Assembly: GCA_965229005.1 (NCBI GenBank)
Contig: CBDDIP010000002.1
Span: 2,356,001 to 2,420,000 of the forward strand
Reading direction: 5' to 3'
From: CBDDIP01 sp965229005
Lineage (GTDB): Bacteria > Actinomycetota > Acidimicrobiia > Acidimicrobiales > Ilumatobacteraceae
DNA: 64,000 nt
This document shows, one piece after another, positions 15,901 to 24,011 of this stretch (position 1 is the first letter of the stretch; each line of letters begins with the position of its first letter). A program made the translations under genes and the position numbers. Under the pieces are notes generated by a model. That model worked only from the letters and a program-made list of their open reading frames with translations, was not told the origin of the DNA and ran no database searches.

Positions 15901-17013
15901 GTGAGCGAATCCGTCGCAGTGCAGCAATCCCACGACGGGAATCGTGCCGGTCTGCCCGCCATTCAGTTGGTGCGCCTGTCGAAGCGGTTCGGCGACGTCG
16001 TCGCCGTCGACGACGTCGACCTGGAGATCGCCGATGGCGAGTTCTTCTCGTTGCTCGGACCGTCCGGGAGCGGCAAGACCACGGTCCTGCGGATGATCGC
16101 CGGCTTCGAACTGCCGTCCACCGGCGCGGTGCTGCTGCACGGCAGCGACGTCACTCGCCAGGCGCCCTACGACCGCGACGTCAACACCGTCTTCCAGGAC
16201 TACGCGTTGTTCCCGCACATGAGCGTGCTCAAGAACGTCGAGTACGGCCTCAAGGTGAAAGGCGTCGATCGCTCAGAGCGCAAGCGCCGCGCCGGCGAGA
16301 TGCTGGAGTCAGTGCGGCTGTCGCAGTTCGGCAACCGCCGTCCGAACCAGCTCAGCGGTGGCCAGCGCCAGCGCGTCGCCCTTGCCCGTGCGCTGGTCAA
16401 CCGACCGAAGGTGCTGCTGCTCGACGAGCCGCTCGGCGCGCTCGACCTCAAGCTCCGCGAGGAGATGCAGGTCGAGCTGAAGACCATCCAGCGCGACGTC
16501 GGCATCACCTTCGTGTTCGTCACCCACGATCAGGGTGAAGCGCTGTCGATGAGCAACCGCGTCGCCGTGTTCAACCACGGCCGCATCGAACAGGTCGGCA
16601 CGCCGCGCGAGATCTACGAGTCGCCGCGCACTGAGTTCGTGGCCGGCTTCGTCGGGACGTCGAACGTGCTCGACGCGGTGCAGTCGCACCGGCTGCTCGG
16701 CCCGGCGGTGCCGCACTCCATCCGGCCCGAGCGGATTCGAATCGTCCATCAGGGCGCGGCCGACAGCGAGGTCGTCGTCGCCGGCAACGTGATCGACGTC
16801 CAGTACCTCGGCGCCGACTGTCGCGTCCGCGTCTCGCTCGACGACGGCGGGCACCTGTTGGCCACCGTGCCCAGTGACGGGCTCGGCCCGCTCGAGCCGG
16901 GTGCCCCGATCCGCCTGGCCTTCTCGAAGTACGCCACGTTCGCGCTCGATCCGAGCCCGCAGGACGTTGCCGCCGATCCATCAACCACCACCTCAGAAGG
17001 GGGAGACCAATGA
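15901..17013 (+). CDS. potA: Spermidine/putrescine-type ABC transporter ATP-binding protein
   Basis: A 370-residue ATPase from GTG 15901 (GTG 15832 is an in-frame alternative). Walker A GPSGSGKT is at residues 53-60. The Q-loop is in NTVFQDYALFPHMSVLKNVE, the signature is QLSGGQRQRVALARAL, Walker B is VLLLDEPLGALD, and the switch His is in VFVTHDQGEA. A C-terminal TOBE domain runs from about residue 260 (SIRPERIRI). It energises import by the PotB/PotC permeases. The ligand class follows from the PotA/PotD family resemblance and operon order; thiamine or other cations cannot be excluded. Its TGA overlaps the next ATG. Confidence 0.9.
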   Translation: MSESVAVQQSHDGNRAGLPAIQLVRLSKRFGDVVAVDDVDLEIADGEFFSLLGPSGSGKTTVLRMIAGFELPSTGAVLLHGSDVTRQAPYDRDVNTVFQDYALFPHMSVLKNVEYGLKVKGVDRSERKRRAGEMLESVRLSQFGNRRPNQLSGGQRQRVALARALVNRPKVLLLDEPLGALDLKLREEMQVELKTIQRDVGITFVFVTHDQGEALSMSNRVAVFNHGRIEQVGTPREIYESPRTEFVAGFVGTSNVLDAVQSHRLLGPAVPHSIRPERIRIVHQGAADSEVVVAGNVIDVQYLGADCRVRVSLDDGGHLLATVPSDGLGPLEPGAPIRLAFSKYATFALDPSPQDVAADPSTTTSEGGDQ

Positions 17014-18311
17014 GGAAGACCAGAACAAGGGCAGCGGTGCTGGCATCGTTGCTGCTCGTCGTTGCCAGCTGTGGCTCCGACGACAAGGAGTCCAACGGCA
17101 CGCCGGCAGGAACGGCAGCGCCGTCCACCGATGCACCGGACACCACAGACGCACCGGACACCACCGATGCACCCGACTCGACAGACGCACCGGACACCAC
17201 CGACGGCGGCGACGTCGACTACATGTGGACGCCGAACGCCGACCTGGTGGCCGACGCCGAGGACGAGGTCAACATCATCGCCTGGGCGGGCTACATCGAG
17301 GACGGGTCCACCGACCCGGCCGTCGACTGGGCGACGCCGTTCACCGACTTCACCGGCTGCAAGGTCAACGTCAAGCTGGGTAACAGCAGCGACGAGATGG
17401 TGCAGCTGATGCAGAGCGGTGAGTACGACGGCGTGTCCGCATCCGGCGACGCCACTGAGCGGCTGATCGCCGGCGACGAGGTCGTCGCCATCGATCCGGC
17501 CGAGTACCCGAGCTACGCCGACATCTTCGACGACCTGAAGCTGCAGCAGTGGAACTCGGTCGACGGGACGCCGTACGGCATCCCGCACGGCCGCGGTGCC
17601 AACCTGCTCGTCTACAACACGGAGGCGTTCGGCGACACCAAGCCCGACTCCTGGAGCCCGATGTTCGACGGCGGCACCGCCGCCGACGGTGCGGTGTCGG
17701 TGTACGACAGCCCGATCTACATCGCCGACGCGGCGCTGTACCTCATGGCGACGCAGCCCGACCTCGGCATCACCAACCCGTACGCGCTGGATCAGGACCA
17801 GTTCGATGCAGCCATCGAACTGCTGACCAAGCAGAAGGACCTCGTCGGCCAGTACTGGGCGTTGTACACCGATCAGCAGGCTGCCCTCGAGGGCGGCACC
17901 GTGCTGGCGGGCACCACCTGGCAGGTCATCGTCAACCTGGCGCAGGCCAACGGGGCGAAGATCGATGCGGTGAAGCCGAAGGAAGGCGCCACCGGTTGGT
18001 CCGACACCTGGATGCTGTCGTCGAAGGCCGCTCACCCCAACTGCATGAAGTTGTGGATGGACTGGATCACGTCCCCCTGGGCCAACGCGCAGGTGGCCGA
18101 GTGGTTCGGTGAGGCACCGAGCAACGCCAAGTCGTGCGATGTCACCTCGACGCCCGAGCACTGCGCGATCTTCCACGCCGACGACACCGAGTACTGGACC
18201 GACGTCTGGTACTGGACCACTGCGACCGAGGAGTGCATCGATGGCCGCACGGACGTGAAGTGCGTGCCGTACACCGAATGGGTCAACGCTTGGAACTCGC
18301 TCCGGGCCTAG
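17010..18311 (+). CDS. potD: Spermidine/putrescine-type ABC transporter substrate-binding lipoprotein
   Basis: A 433-residue lipoprotein. The ATG overlaps the potA stop as ATGA, with AGAAGGGGGAGACC as a strong Shine-Dalgarno. The signal peptide is RAAVLASLLLVVASC, with lipobox VASC near residue 22. A low-complexity linker of DTTDAP repeats (about residues 38-67) precedes the binding domain. That domain opens NIIAWAGYIEDGSTDPAVDW, and WNSVDGTPYGIPHGRGANLL matches PotD-type proteins. It captures the substrate outside the membrane and delivers it to the permeases. Several Cys pairs late in the protein (CDVTSTPEHC, CIDGRTDVKC) are probably disulfides. Confidence 0.9.
   Translation: MRKTRTRAAVLASLLLVVASCGSDDKESNGTPAGTAAPSTDAPDTTDAPDTTDAPDSTDAPDTTDGGDVDYMWTPNADLVADAEDEVNIIAWAGYIEDGSTDPAVDWATPFTDFTGCKVNVKLGNSSDEMVQLMQSGEYDGVSASGDATERLIAGDEVVAIDPAEYPSYADIFDDLKLQQWNSVDGTPYGIPHGRGANLLVYNTEAFGDTKPDSWSPMFDGGTAADGAVSVYDSPIYIADAALYLMATQPDLGITNPYALDQDQFDAAIELLTKQKDLVGQYWALYTDQQAALEGGTVLAGTTWQVIVNLAQANGAKIDAVKPKEGATGWSDTWMLSSKAAHPNCMKLWMDWITSPWANAQVAEWFGEAPSNAKSCDVTSTPEHCAIFHADDTEYWTDVWYWTTATEECIDGRTDVKCVPYTEWVNAWNSLRA
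17127..17198 (+). repeat. Four tandem 18-bp repeats in the lipoprotein linker
   Basis: Units at 17127, 17145, 17163 and 17181 alternate between ACCGATGCACC and ACAGACGCACC openings. They encode the DTTDAP/DSTDAP linker that tethers the binding domain to the lipid anchor. Copy number may vary between strains. Confidence 0.7.
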
Positions 18312-19234
18312 CCGAGCTCGAGTCGCACGGGGAGCCGGATCGTCCGGCTCCCCGGCGCGGCCGCGCCGTCAACCGGTTCTTCCGCCGCAACCGCCGGGCA
18401 GGGCTCGCCGGGCTCTTGAGCCCGGCGGTGCTGTGGCTCACCCTCATCTACGTCGCCTCATTGGTGCTGCTGATCGTGGCGGCGTTCTTCAAGCTCGACG
18501 CCACCACGAGCAAGCCCAGCACGGAACTGACCACGGAGAACCTGAGCGAGGCCTTCACCGTGTTCACGTACGTGCAGGTGGTGCTGCGCAGCGTCGGGAT
18601 CGCTGCGGCGGTCACCGTCCTCTCGTTCGTCATCGCCTTGCCGGTGGCGTTCTACATCGCCAAGGTCGCCAAGCCGTGGGCACGCCGCTCATTGATCGTC
18701 GCCGTGCTGCTGCCGTTGTGGGCCGGGTACCTCGTCAAGGGCTACGCGTGGAAGGCGATGCTTCGCCCGGCCTCGAAGTTCGGTGTCGACACCAACGGCG
18801 GCTTCCTCGAGTCGGTGTTCGGGTACACGCCCGGGTTCGGCTACGTCGCGGTCATCCTCGCTCTGACGTACCTGTGGCTGCCCTACATGGTGCTGCCGAT
18901 CTACGCCGGTCTGGAGCGTCTGCCACCGTCGTTGCTCGACGCCTCCGGTGATCTCGGCGCCCGGCCGCTGCGGACGTTCCGCAGCGTCGTGTTGCCCATG
19001 CTCGTTCCGTCGATCGCCGCCGGGAGCATCTTCACGTTCTCGTTGTCGCTCGGCGACTACATCATGCCGAACATCGTCACCGAGCGGAAGGTGCAGATGA
19101 TCGGCAACCTCATCGAGCGGTCGTTGCTCGCGCCGAACCAACCGTTGGCTGCCGCCTTCACGATCTGGCCGCTGCTGATCATCATCGCCTACCTCGTCGG
19201 GATGAAGTTCCTCGGCGCGTTCGAGAACGTCTGA
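18290..19234 (+). CDS. potB: Spermidine/putrescine-type ABC transporter permease
   Basis: An inner-membrane permease with six hydrophobic segments. The first is AVLWLTLIYVASLVLLIVAA, preceded by a basic stretch, VNRFFRRNRRAG. The EAA loop that docks the ATPase is DASGDLGARPLRTFRSVVLP. The start is unclear. The basic stretch should be included, but the only in-frame start before it is a TTG at 18290 that overlaps the potD gene by 22 bases. The next, a TTG at 18416, would remove it and lies inside a palindrome. I use 18290 with low confidence in the start and high confidence in the function. Confidence 0.85.
   Translation: MELAPGLAELESHGEPDRPAPRRGRAVNRFFRRNRRAGLAGLLSPAVLWLTLIYVASLVLLIVAAFFKLDATTSKPSTELTTENLSEAFTVFTYVQVVLRSVGIAAAVTVLSFVIALPVAFYIAKVAKPWARRSLIVAVLLPLWAGYLVKGYAWKAMLRPASKFGVDTNGGFLESVFGYTPGFGYVAVILALTYLWLPYMVLPIYAGLERLPPSLLDASGDLGARPLRTFRSVVLPMLVPSIAAGSIFTFSLSLGDYIMPNIVTERKVQMIGNLIERSLLAPNQPLAAAFTIWPLLIIIAYLVGMKFLGAFENV
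18329..18353 (+). terminator. Strong 11-bp hairpin in the potD-potB junction
   Basis: GGGGAGCCGGA (18329-18339) pairs perfectly with TCCGGCTCCCC (18343-18353) around a TCG loop, 18 bases after the potD stop. There is no T-run, so it more likely protects the potD message or reduces read-through than ends it fully. A binding protein needed in excess over its permeases is a usual reason for such a hairpin. Confidence 0.55.
18407..18426. repeat. 20-base near-palindrome over an alternative potB start
   Basis: GCCGGGCTC (18407-18415) is mirrored by GAGCCCGGC (18418-18426) with two bases between. It covers the TTG at 18416, which would be occluded in the RNA. Confidence 0.45.
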
Positions 19235-19236
19235 TC

Positions 19237-20061
19237 GTGCAGCTGTCGTTCTTCTCCCGTCTGTCGTTGCGGCTCGTGACGATCGCCGCGCTGCTGTTCC
19301 TCTACCTCCCGCTCGTCGTCGTCGCCGTCCTCTCGTTCAACAAGGCCAAGTCGCTGTCGTGGCCGCCGCAGGGCTACACCACCCACTGGTGGGGTGATGC
19401 GTGGAACGCCGACGGCCCGACCGATGCGTTGTGGAACAGCGTCAAGGTGGCCTTCGTCGCGACGTTGATCGCTCTCGTGCTCGGGACGCTCGCCGCGTTC
19501 GCCATGCAGCGCTTCCAATTCTTCGGCAAGAACGCTGTCTCGTTCCTGTTCGTGCTCCCCATCGCGCTGCCCGGGATCGTCACCGCGATCGCTCTCCAGA
19601 ACACCTTCTCTCGCACGATCGACCTCGGGGTGGTGTCCTTCCGCATCGGCTTCGGCTTCCACTCGCTCGTGATCGCGCACGCCACCTTCTGCGTGGTGAT
19701 CGCCTACAACAACGTCGTTGCTCGTCTGCGTCGCTCGTCACCCAACCTGCTCGAGGCCTCGGCAGACCTCGGCGCGCACGGTACGCAGACGTTCCGCTAC
19801 GTCACGTTCCCGCTCGTGCGATCGGCGCTGCTCGCCGGCGGCATCCTGGCGTTCGCGCTGAGCTTCGACGAGATCGTGGTCACCACGTTCACCGCCGGGT
19901 CCGGGTTCCTCACCCTGCCGCAGTGGATTCTCGCCAACATCAGCCGCCCGAACAATGTTCCACTGGTCAACGTGATGGCCACGTTCGTGATGGTCGTCTC
20001 CATCCCGCTGGCCTGGCTGGCGCAGCGACTCAGTGACGGGGGCGACTCCGTTCGTCCGTGA
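19237..20061 (+). CDS. potC: Spermidine/putrescine-type ABC transporter permease
   Basis: A 274-residue permease with a GTG start 2 bases after the potB stop, completing the A-D-B-C operon. Six TM segments are visible, beginning VTIAALLFLYLPLVVVAVLSF. The EAA loop is LEASADLGAHGTQTFRYVTFP, and the periplasmic WPPQGYTTHWW segment near residue 45 is typical of PotC. It forms the translocation pore with PotB. No regulator gene lies next to the operon. The operon interrupts the smc-ftsY adjacency seen in other actinobacteria. Confidence 0.9.
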   Translation: MQLSFFSRLSLRLVTIAALLFLYLPLVVVAVLSFNKAKSLSWPPQGYTTHWWGDAWNADGPTDALWNSVKVAFVATLIALVLGTLAAFAMQRFQFFGKNAVSFLFVLPIALPGIVTAIALQNTFSRTIDLGVVSFRIGFGFHSLVIAHATFCVVIAYNNVVARLRRSSPNLLEASADLGAHGTQTFRYVTFPLVRSALLAGGILAFALSFDEIVVTTFTAGSGFLTLPQWILANISRPNNVPLVNVMATFVMVVSIPLAWLAQRLSDGGDSVRP

Positions 20062-20096
20062 GCACCCGACGATCGGTCGGGTTGCGCCCGGCTCGA

Positions 20097-20102
20097 TAGC
20101 TT
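20097..20102 (+). promoter_or_regulatory. -10-like TAGCTT, 9 nt before ftsY
   Basis: TAGCTT ends 9 nt before the ftsY ATG, separating ftsY from the transporter operon. Confidence 0.4.
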
Positions 20103-20111
20103 GATCGCACC

Positions 20112-21284
20112 ATGCCCTGGATCTATCTCGTCCTGGTCGCGGTCGTCCTCGTGGTCGGCCTCGGCATCCTGCTCCTCAACCGCCGCCGAACCGGTGCTCC
20201 GGACGTGCCGGCGAGTTCGGTCACCAGCACGATCGACCGGCCGCCGCCTCCGATCGTCGAGCCCAGGGCACCCGCCGAGATCGGGCCGGACGTCGATGTC
20301 GAAGAGCTGCCCACCGACGTCCCAGAGCCGGTCGAGCCGGTCATCGAGATCATCGAGCGTCCGAACTTCCGCGCTCGCATGTCCAAGGCGCGCGGCGCCT
20401 TCGCCGGCGCGTTCCTCGGCATCCGCGGTCGCGCCGGGATCACCGAGGACACGTGGAACGACCTCGAGGACGCGCTGCTGCGCGCCGACGTCGGCATCCG
20501 GGTCACCGAGGAGCTGCTCGGCGGTCTGCGCGCACGAGTGAAGTCCAAGGAGATCACTGACCCCGACGGACTGCTCGACGCGCTGCGCACCGAGATGACG
20601 GCGCGCCTCGACGGTGCCGATCGCGTGCTGCACCACGTCGATCACGATGGACCGAACGTGTGGTTGTTCATCGGCGTCAACGGTGTCGGCAAGACGACCA
20701 CCATCGGCAAGGTCGCGGCGCAGCAGGTGGGCGATGGCCGCACGGTGCTGATGGCGGCGGGCGACACGTTCCGCGCCGCAGCTGCCGAGCAGTTGCAGAC
20801 GTGGGCCGACCGCAGTGGGTCCGAGTTCGTGCGCGGCGCAGAGGGCGGCGACCCGAGCTCGGTGATCTTCGACGGCATCGAACGGGCGAAGGCGCGCGAC
20901 ATCGATCTGGTCCTCGCCGACACCGCAGGTCGACTGCACACGAAGAGCAATCTCATGGACGAGCTGCGCAAGGTGCGACGCGTCGCCGGCAAAGGCGCCG
21001 GCGTCGTCAGCGAGGTGCTGCTCGTCGTCGACGCGACGACGGGCCAGAACGGTCTCACGCAAGCCCGCCAGTTCGGCGACGCAGCTGGCAGCGGTGATGA
21101 CGGCGGCGCCAGTGGCCTGACCGGCGTGGTGCTGACCAAGCTCGACGGGTCGGCCAAGGGTGGCATCGTCTTCGCCATCGAGACCGAGCTCGGCATCCCC
21201 GTCAAGCTCGTCGGCCTCGGCGAGACCATCGGCGACCTCGTCCCCTTCGACCCCACCGAGTTCGTCGCCGCGCTCTTCGAGTAG
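20112..21284 (+). CDS. ftsY: Signal recognition particle receptor FtsY
   Basis: A 390-residue SRP receptor GTPase. The N-terminal hydrophobic helix WIYLVLVAVVLVVGLGILLL anchors it, and an acidic/Pro-rich linker follows to about residue 90. The NG domain has G1 GVNGVGKTTT near residue 183, the DTAGR box, and G4 TKLDGSAKGG. It pairs with the Ffh-RNA particle to deliver ribosomes to SecYEG. An insertion AAGSGDDGGASGL before TKLDG is slightly longer than usual. A membrane-spanning N-terminus is common in actinobacterial FtsY. Confidence 0.95.
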   Translation: MPWIYLVLVAVVLVVGLGILLLNRRRTGAPDVPASSVTSTIDRPPPPIVEPRAPAEIGPDVDVEELPTDVPEPVEPVIEIIERPNFRARMSKARGAFAGAFLGIRGRAGITEDTWNDLEDALLRADVGIRVTEELLGGLRARVKSKEITDPDGLLDALRTEMTARLDGADRVLHHVDHDGPNVWLFIGVNGVGKTTTIGKVAAQQVGDGRTVLMAAGDTFRAAAAEQLQTWADRSGSEFVRGAEGGDPSSVIFDGIERAKARDIDLVLADTAGRLHTKSNLMDELRKVRRVAGKGAGVVSEVLLVVDATTGQNGLTQARQFGDAAGSGDDGGASGLTGVVLTKLDGSAKGGIVFAIETELGIPVKLVGLGETIGDLVPFDPTEFVAALFE

Positions 21285-21299
21285 CTGTTCATCCCCAGA

Positions 21300-21305
21300 T
21301 AACGT
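21300..21305 (+). promoter_or_regulatory. -10-like TAACGT, 9 nt before ffh
   Basis: TAACGT ends 9 nt before the ffh ATG. Confidence 0.35.
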
Positions 21306-21314
21306 CTGACAAGC

Positions 21315-22688
21315 ATGTTCGACTCGTTGTCCTCCCGCCTCGAAGGCATCGTCAAGCGGTTGCGCGGCAAGGGCCGCCTCACCGCCGACGACGTCGACGA
21401 GGTCATGAAAGAGATCCGCACGGCGCTGCTCGAGGCCGACGTCAACGTCGGCGTCGTCCGCAACGTCGTCGCCCGCATTCGCGAGCAGGCGATCGGCGTC
21501 ACGGTCAGCCAGGCGCTCGATCCGGCGCAGCAGGTGGTCAAGATCGTCAACGCCGAGCTCACCGCAATGCTCGGTGGCGAGACGCTGAAGCTCACCTACG
21601 CCGGCCGCCCGCCGACGGTCGTGCTGATGGCCGGTCTCCAGGGTTCCGGCAAGACCACCAACGCGGCCAAGCTGGCGCGCTGGTTCAAGAGCCAGGGTCG
21701 CCAACCGCTCCTCGTCGGCGCCGACCTCCAGCGCCCGGCGGCCGTCGAGCAGCTGCGCACCCTCGGCCGCCAGATCGACGTGCCGGTGTTCAGCGAGCCT
21801 GGCGATCCGGTGTCCACCGCCAAGCGCGGCCTCGACGAAGCGCGCCGGCTCGGCCGCGACGTCCTCATCGTCGACACCGCCGGCCGCCTGGCCATCGATG
21901 CCGAGATGATGGAGCAGGTCCGGCAGATCTCGGCCGTCATCGATCCGCACTACACGTTCCTCGTCATCGACGCGATGACCGGTCAGGACGCCGTGTCCGT
22001 CGCCGAGGCGTTCCACGCCACGCTGGCCATCGACGGCGTGATCATGTCGAAGCTCGACGGCGATGCTCGCGGTGGCGCTGCGCTGTCGGTCAAGGAGGTC
22101 ATCGGTCGACCGATTGCCTTCGCCTCCACCGGTGAGAAGCTCAACGAGTTCGAGCAGTTCCACCCGGATCGCATGGCCGGCCGGATCCTTGGCATGGGCG
22201 ACATGCTCACCCTGATCGAGCAGGCCGAGCAGGCGTTCGAGAAGGACTCCGCGGAGAAGGCGGCCGAGAAGCTGATGGAGGGTGAGTTCACCCTCGACGA
22301 CTTCCTCGAGCAGATGCAGCAGCTGAAGAAGATGGGTTCACTCGGGAACCTGCTGGGGATGATGCCGGGCATGCCCAAGGAGCTGAAAGGCGCCGAGATC
22401 GGCGACGATCAGCTCAAGCCCATCGAGGCGATCATCCGCTCGATGACCCCGCTGGAGCGGCGCAAGCCGGAGATCATCAACGGCAGCCGCCGGACGCGCA
22501 TCGCCAACGGCAGCGGCACCTCGGTCGGCGATGTCAACCGCCTCGTCAAGCAGTTCAGCGAGATGCAGAAGATGATGAAGCGAATGGGCGGCATGGGGAT
22601 GGGCAAGAAGGGCGGGAAAAAGGGCAAGAAGGGCGGCTTCGCCGGTCTTCCTGCTGGCCTGCCCGGTGGGTTTCCCGGCCTGAACTAG
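21315..22688 (+). CDS. ffh: Signal recognition particle protein Ffh
   Basis: A 457-residue SRP54 GTPase. The N domain opens MFDSLSSRLEGIVKRLRGKG. G1 is GLQGSGKTTNAAKLA near residue 105, followed by DTAGR and G4 SKLDGDARGG. The Met-rich M domain from about residue 320 (FLEQMQQLKKMGSLGNLLGM, MQKMMKRMGGMG) binds signal peptides and 4.5S RNA. The tail is Gly/Lys-rich. It starts 30 bases after ftsY. The adjacency of both SRP GTPases and rpsP is typical. No 4.5S RNA gene was recognised in the window. Confidence 0.96.
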   Translation: MFDSLSSRLEGIVKRLRGKGRLTADDVDEVMKEIRTALLEADVNVGVVRNVVARIREQAIGVTVSQALDPAQQVVKIVNAELTAMLGGETLKLTYAGRPPTVVLMAGLQGSGKTTNAAKLARWFKSQGRQPLLVGADLQRPAAVEQLRTLGRQIDVPVFSEPGDPVSTAKRGLDEARRLGRDVLIVDTAGRLAIDAEMMEQVRQISAVIDPHYTFLVIDAMTGQDAVSVAEAFHATLAIDGVIMSKLDGDARGGAALSVKEVIGRPIAFASTGEKLNEFEQFHPDRMAGRILGMGDMLTLIEQAEQAFEKDSAEKAAEKLMEGEFTLDDFLEQMQQLKKMGSLGNLLGMMPGMPKELKGAEIGDDQLKPIEAIIRSMTPLERRKPEIINGSRRTRIANGSGTSVGDVNRLVKQFSEMQKMMKRMGGMGMGKKGGKKGKKGGFAGLPAGLPGGFPGLN

Positions 22689-22689
22689 C

Positions 22690-22695
22690 TAACAT
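22690..22695 (+). promoter_or_regulatory. -10-like TAACAT of the rpsP unit
   Basis: TAACAT lies just after the ffh stop. The predicted leader is about 55 bases and ends in an AAGGAG Shine-Dalgarno (22741-22746) 12 bases before the rpsP ATG. Confidence 0.35.
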
Positions 22696-22758
22696 CCAAC
22701 GGTTCGCATTTTCCCCCGGCCGCCCGGCGCGGGGATCGTCAAGGAGCACCGAAGTCGC

Positions 22759-23031
22759 ATGGCAGTAAAGCTGCGCCTCACCCGAGTCGGCAAGACCAAG
22801 CAGCCGCAGTACCGCATCGTCGCCGCCGACGAGCGGTCGCCGCGCGACGGTCGGTTCATCCAGATCGTGGGCACCTACAACCCGCGCACCGAGCCCTCCA
22901 CGTTGAACGTGGACAACGAGAAGGCCGTCAAGTGGCTGCTCCAGGGTGCGCAGCCCACGGAGCGGGTGCGCAAGCTCCTCGAGATCTCCGGTGCCTGGGC
23001 AGACTTCAGCGCCGCCCGGCCGGCCAAGTGA
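22759..23031 (+). CDS. rpsP: 30S ribosomal protein S16
   Basis: A 90-residue protein. The family signature is clear: VKLRLTRVGKTKQPQYRIV, followed by DERSPRDGRFIQIVGTYNPR. It binds 16S rRNA early in 30S assembly. It heads the conserved rpsP-khpA-rimM group; its TGA overlaps the GTG of the next gene. Unlike most genes here it has a clear Shine-Dalgarno sequence, consistent with high translation. Confidence 0.97.
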   Translation: MAVKLRLTRVGKTKQPQYRIVAADERSPRDGRFIQIVGTYNPRTEPSTLNVDNEKAVKWLLQGAQPTERVRKLLEISGAWADFSAARPAK

Positions 23032-23324
23032 CCTCCCAGACCGACGGCGACGCTGAGATGAGCGAGCCTGGCACCGACAGCGGCGCCCCGACGGCAACAG
23101 CGGTCCTGACGCACGTCGTCAAGTCGATCGTCGACGACCCCGAGGCGGTCCGCGTGGACAGCACGGAAGGTCGCAACCGCCTGCGTCTCGAGGTGAAGGT
23201 CGGCCCTGGCGATCTCGGTCGCGTGATCGGCCGTCGTGGTCGCACCGCGCAGAGCATCCGCACCGTCGTCCGCGCCGCCGCCACCCGCGACGGCGTCGAG
23301 ATCGACGTCGACTTCGTCGACTGA
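23028..23324 (+). CDS. khpA: KH-domain RNA-binding protein KhpA
   Basis: A 98-residue protein from a GTG overlapping the rpsP stop as GTGA; an ATG at 23058 would shorten it by 10 residues. The KH domain is clear from about residue 25 on: HVVKSIVDDPEAVRV, then the GxxG loop GRVIGRRGRTAQSIRTVVRA. KhpA partners with KhpB/Jag to bind RNAs and tune cell-wall growth in Gram-positives. The gene between rpsP and rimM is nearly always this one. The N-terminal 25 residues are low complexity (Thr, Ser, Gly). Confidence 0.92.
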   Translation: MTSQTDGDAEMSEPGTDSGAPTATAVLTHVVKSIVDDPEAVRVDSTEGRNRLRLEVKVGPGDLGRVIGRRGRTAQSIRTVVRAAATRDGVEIDVDFVD

Positions 23325-23334
23325 CCGATCCGAC

Positions 23335-23835
23335 ATGTCGCCAGCGCTGTTCGAGGTCGGCCGGATCGGCCGACCCCACGGCGTGCGCGGCCACCTGTTG
23401 GTCTCGCTCCTGACGGATCGCGTCGAGCGAGTTGCTCCCGGCGCGAAGCTCCGCGCCGGCGAGCACACCTGGCTCACCGTGGTCGGGGCGCGCCCCCAGG
23501 GCAAGAAGTGGATCGTCGAGTTCGAGGGCATCGGGACCCGCAACGCTGCGGAGCCGCTCGTCAACTCGGTGCTGTCCGCCGAGCCGCTGGCCGACCTCGA
23601 GCTCGACCCGGATGCGCTGTGGGTGCATCACCTGATCGGATCGCGCGTGGTCGATGACCAGGGCGTTGATCGGGGAACGTGCGTCACGGTCCTCGACAAC
23701 CCGGCACACGCCATCCTCGAGCTCGACACCGGATGGCTCGTGCCCATCGTCTTCGTCACCCGGACGGCCCACGGCGACGACCCCGACGGCACGCGCACAG
23801 TCTTCATCAAGCCACCGGACGGGCTCTTCGACTGA
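23335..23835 (+). CDS. rimM: Ribosome maturation factor RimM
   Basis: A 166-residue protein with the RimM opening FEVGRIGRPHGVRGHLLV and the PRC-barrel domain from about residue 85 (ALWVHHLIGSRVVDDQGVDR...ILELDTGWLVPIVF). The ending FIKPPDGLFD matches the family's LxxDLPEGLLD-type tail. It assists maturation of the 30S head with S19. In most bacteria trmD follows directly, but here a sugar transferase and a divergent gene intervene. Starts 10 bases after khpA. Confidence 0.95.
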   Translation: MSPALFEVGRIGRPHGVRGHLLVSLLTDRVERVAPGAKLRAGEHTWLTVVGARPQGKKWIVEFEGIGTRNAAEPLVNSVLSAEPLADLELDPDALWVHHLIGSRVVDDQGVDRGTCVTVLDNPAHAILELDTGWLVPIVFVTRTAHGDDPDGTRTVFIKPPDGLFD

Positions 23836-24011
23836 CGTTCCGTGGTCGTTTCACCGGCCAACCGTCAAGAAATCGGCAAGTCGGTGACGTGGCGATGAAT
23901 AAGGCGAACGACCTATGGGCCTCTTCGGGGACTCGTCGTACCATGGTCTCCGGACGGAGGAGTTCGCACCGCTGGGCACCGAATGTGCTCCGAGTGGCGA
24001 ACATGTGATCG
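23836..24011 (+). other. Noncoding gap between rimM and the sugar transferase
   Basis: A 176-base stretch without a convincing gene. A -10-like TACCAT at 23939-23944 lies about 67 bases before the sugar-transferase ATG and is the likeliest promoter. No terminator-like stem follows rimM. Confidence 0.35.

Noticed and set aside
17127..17198. The 18-bp tandem repeat as a CRISPR-like array
   Set aside because: Units are contiguous without spacers, in frame, and encode a DTTDAP lipoprotein linker.
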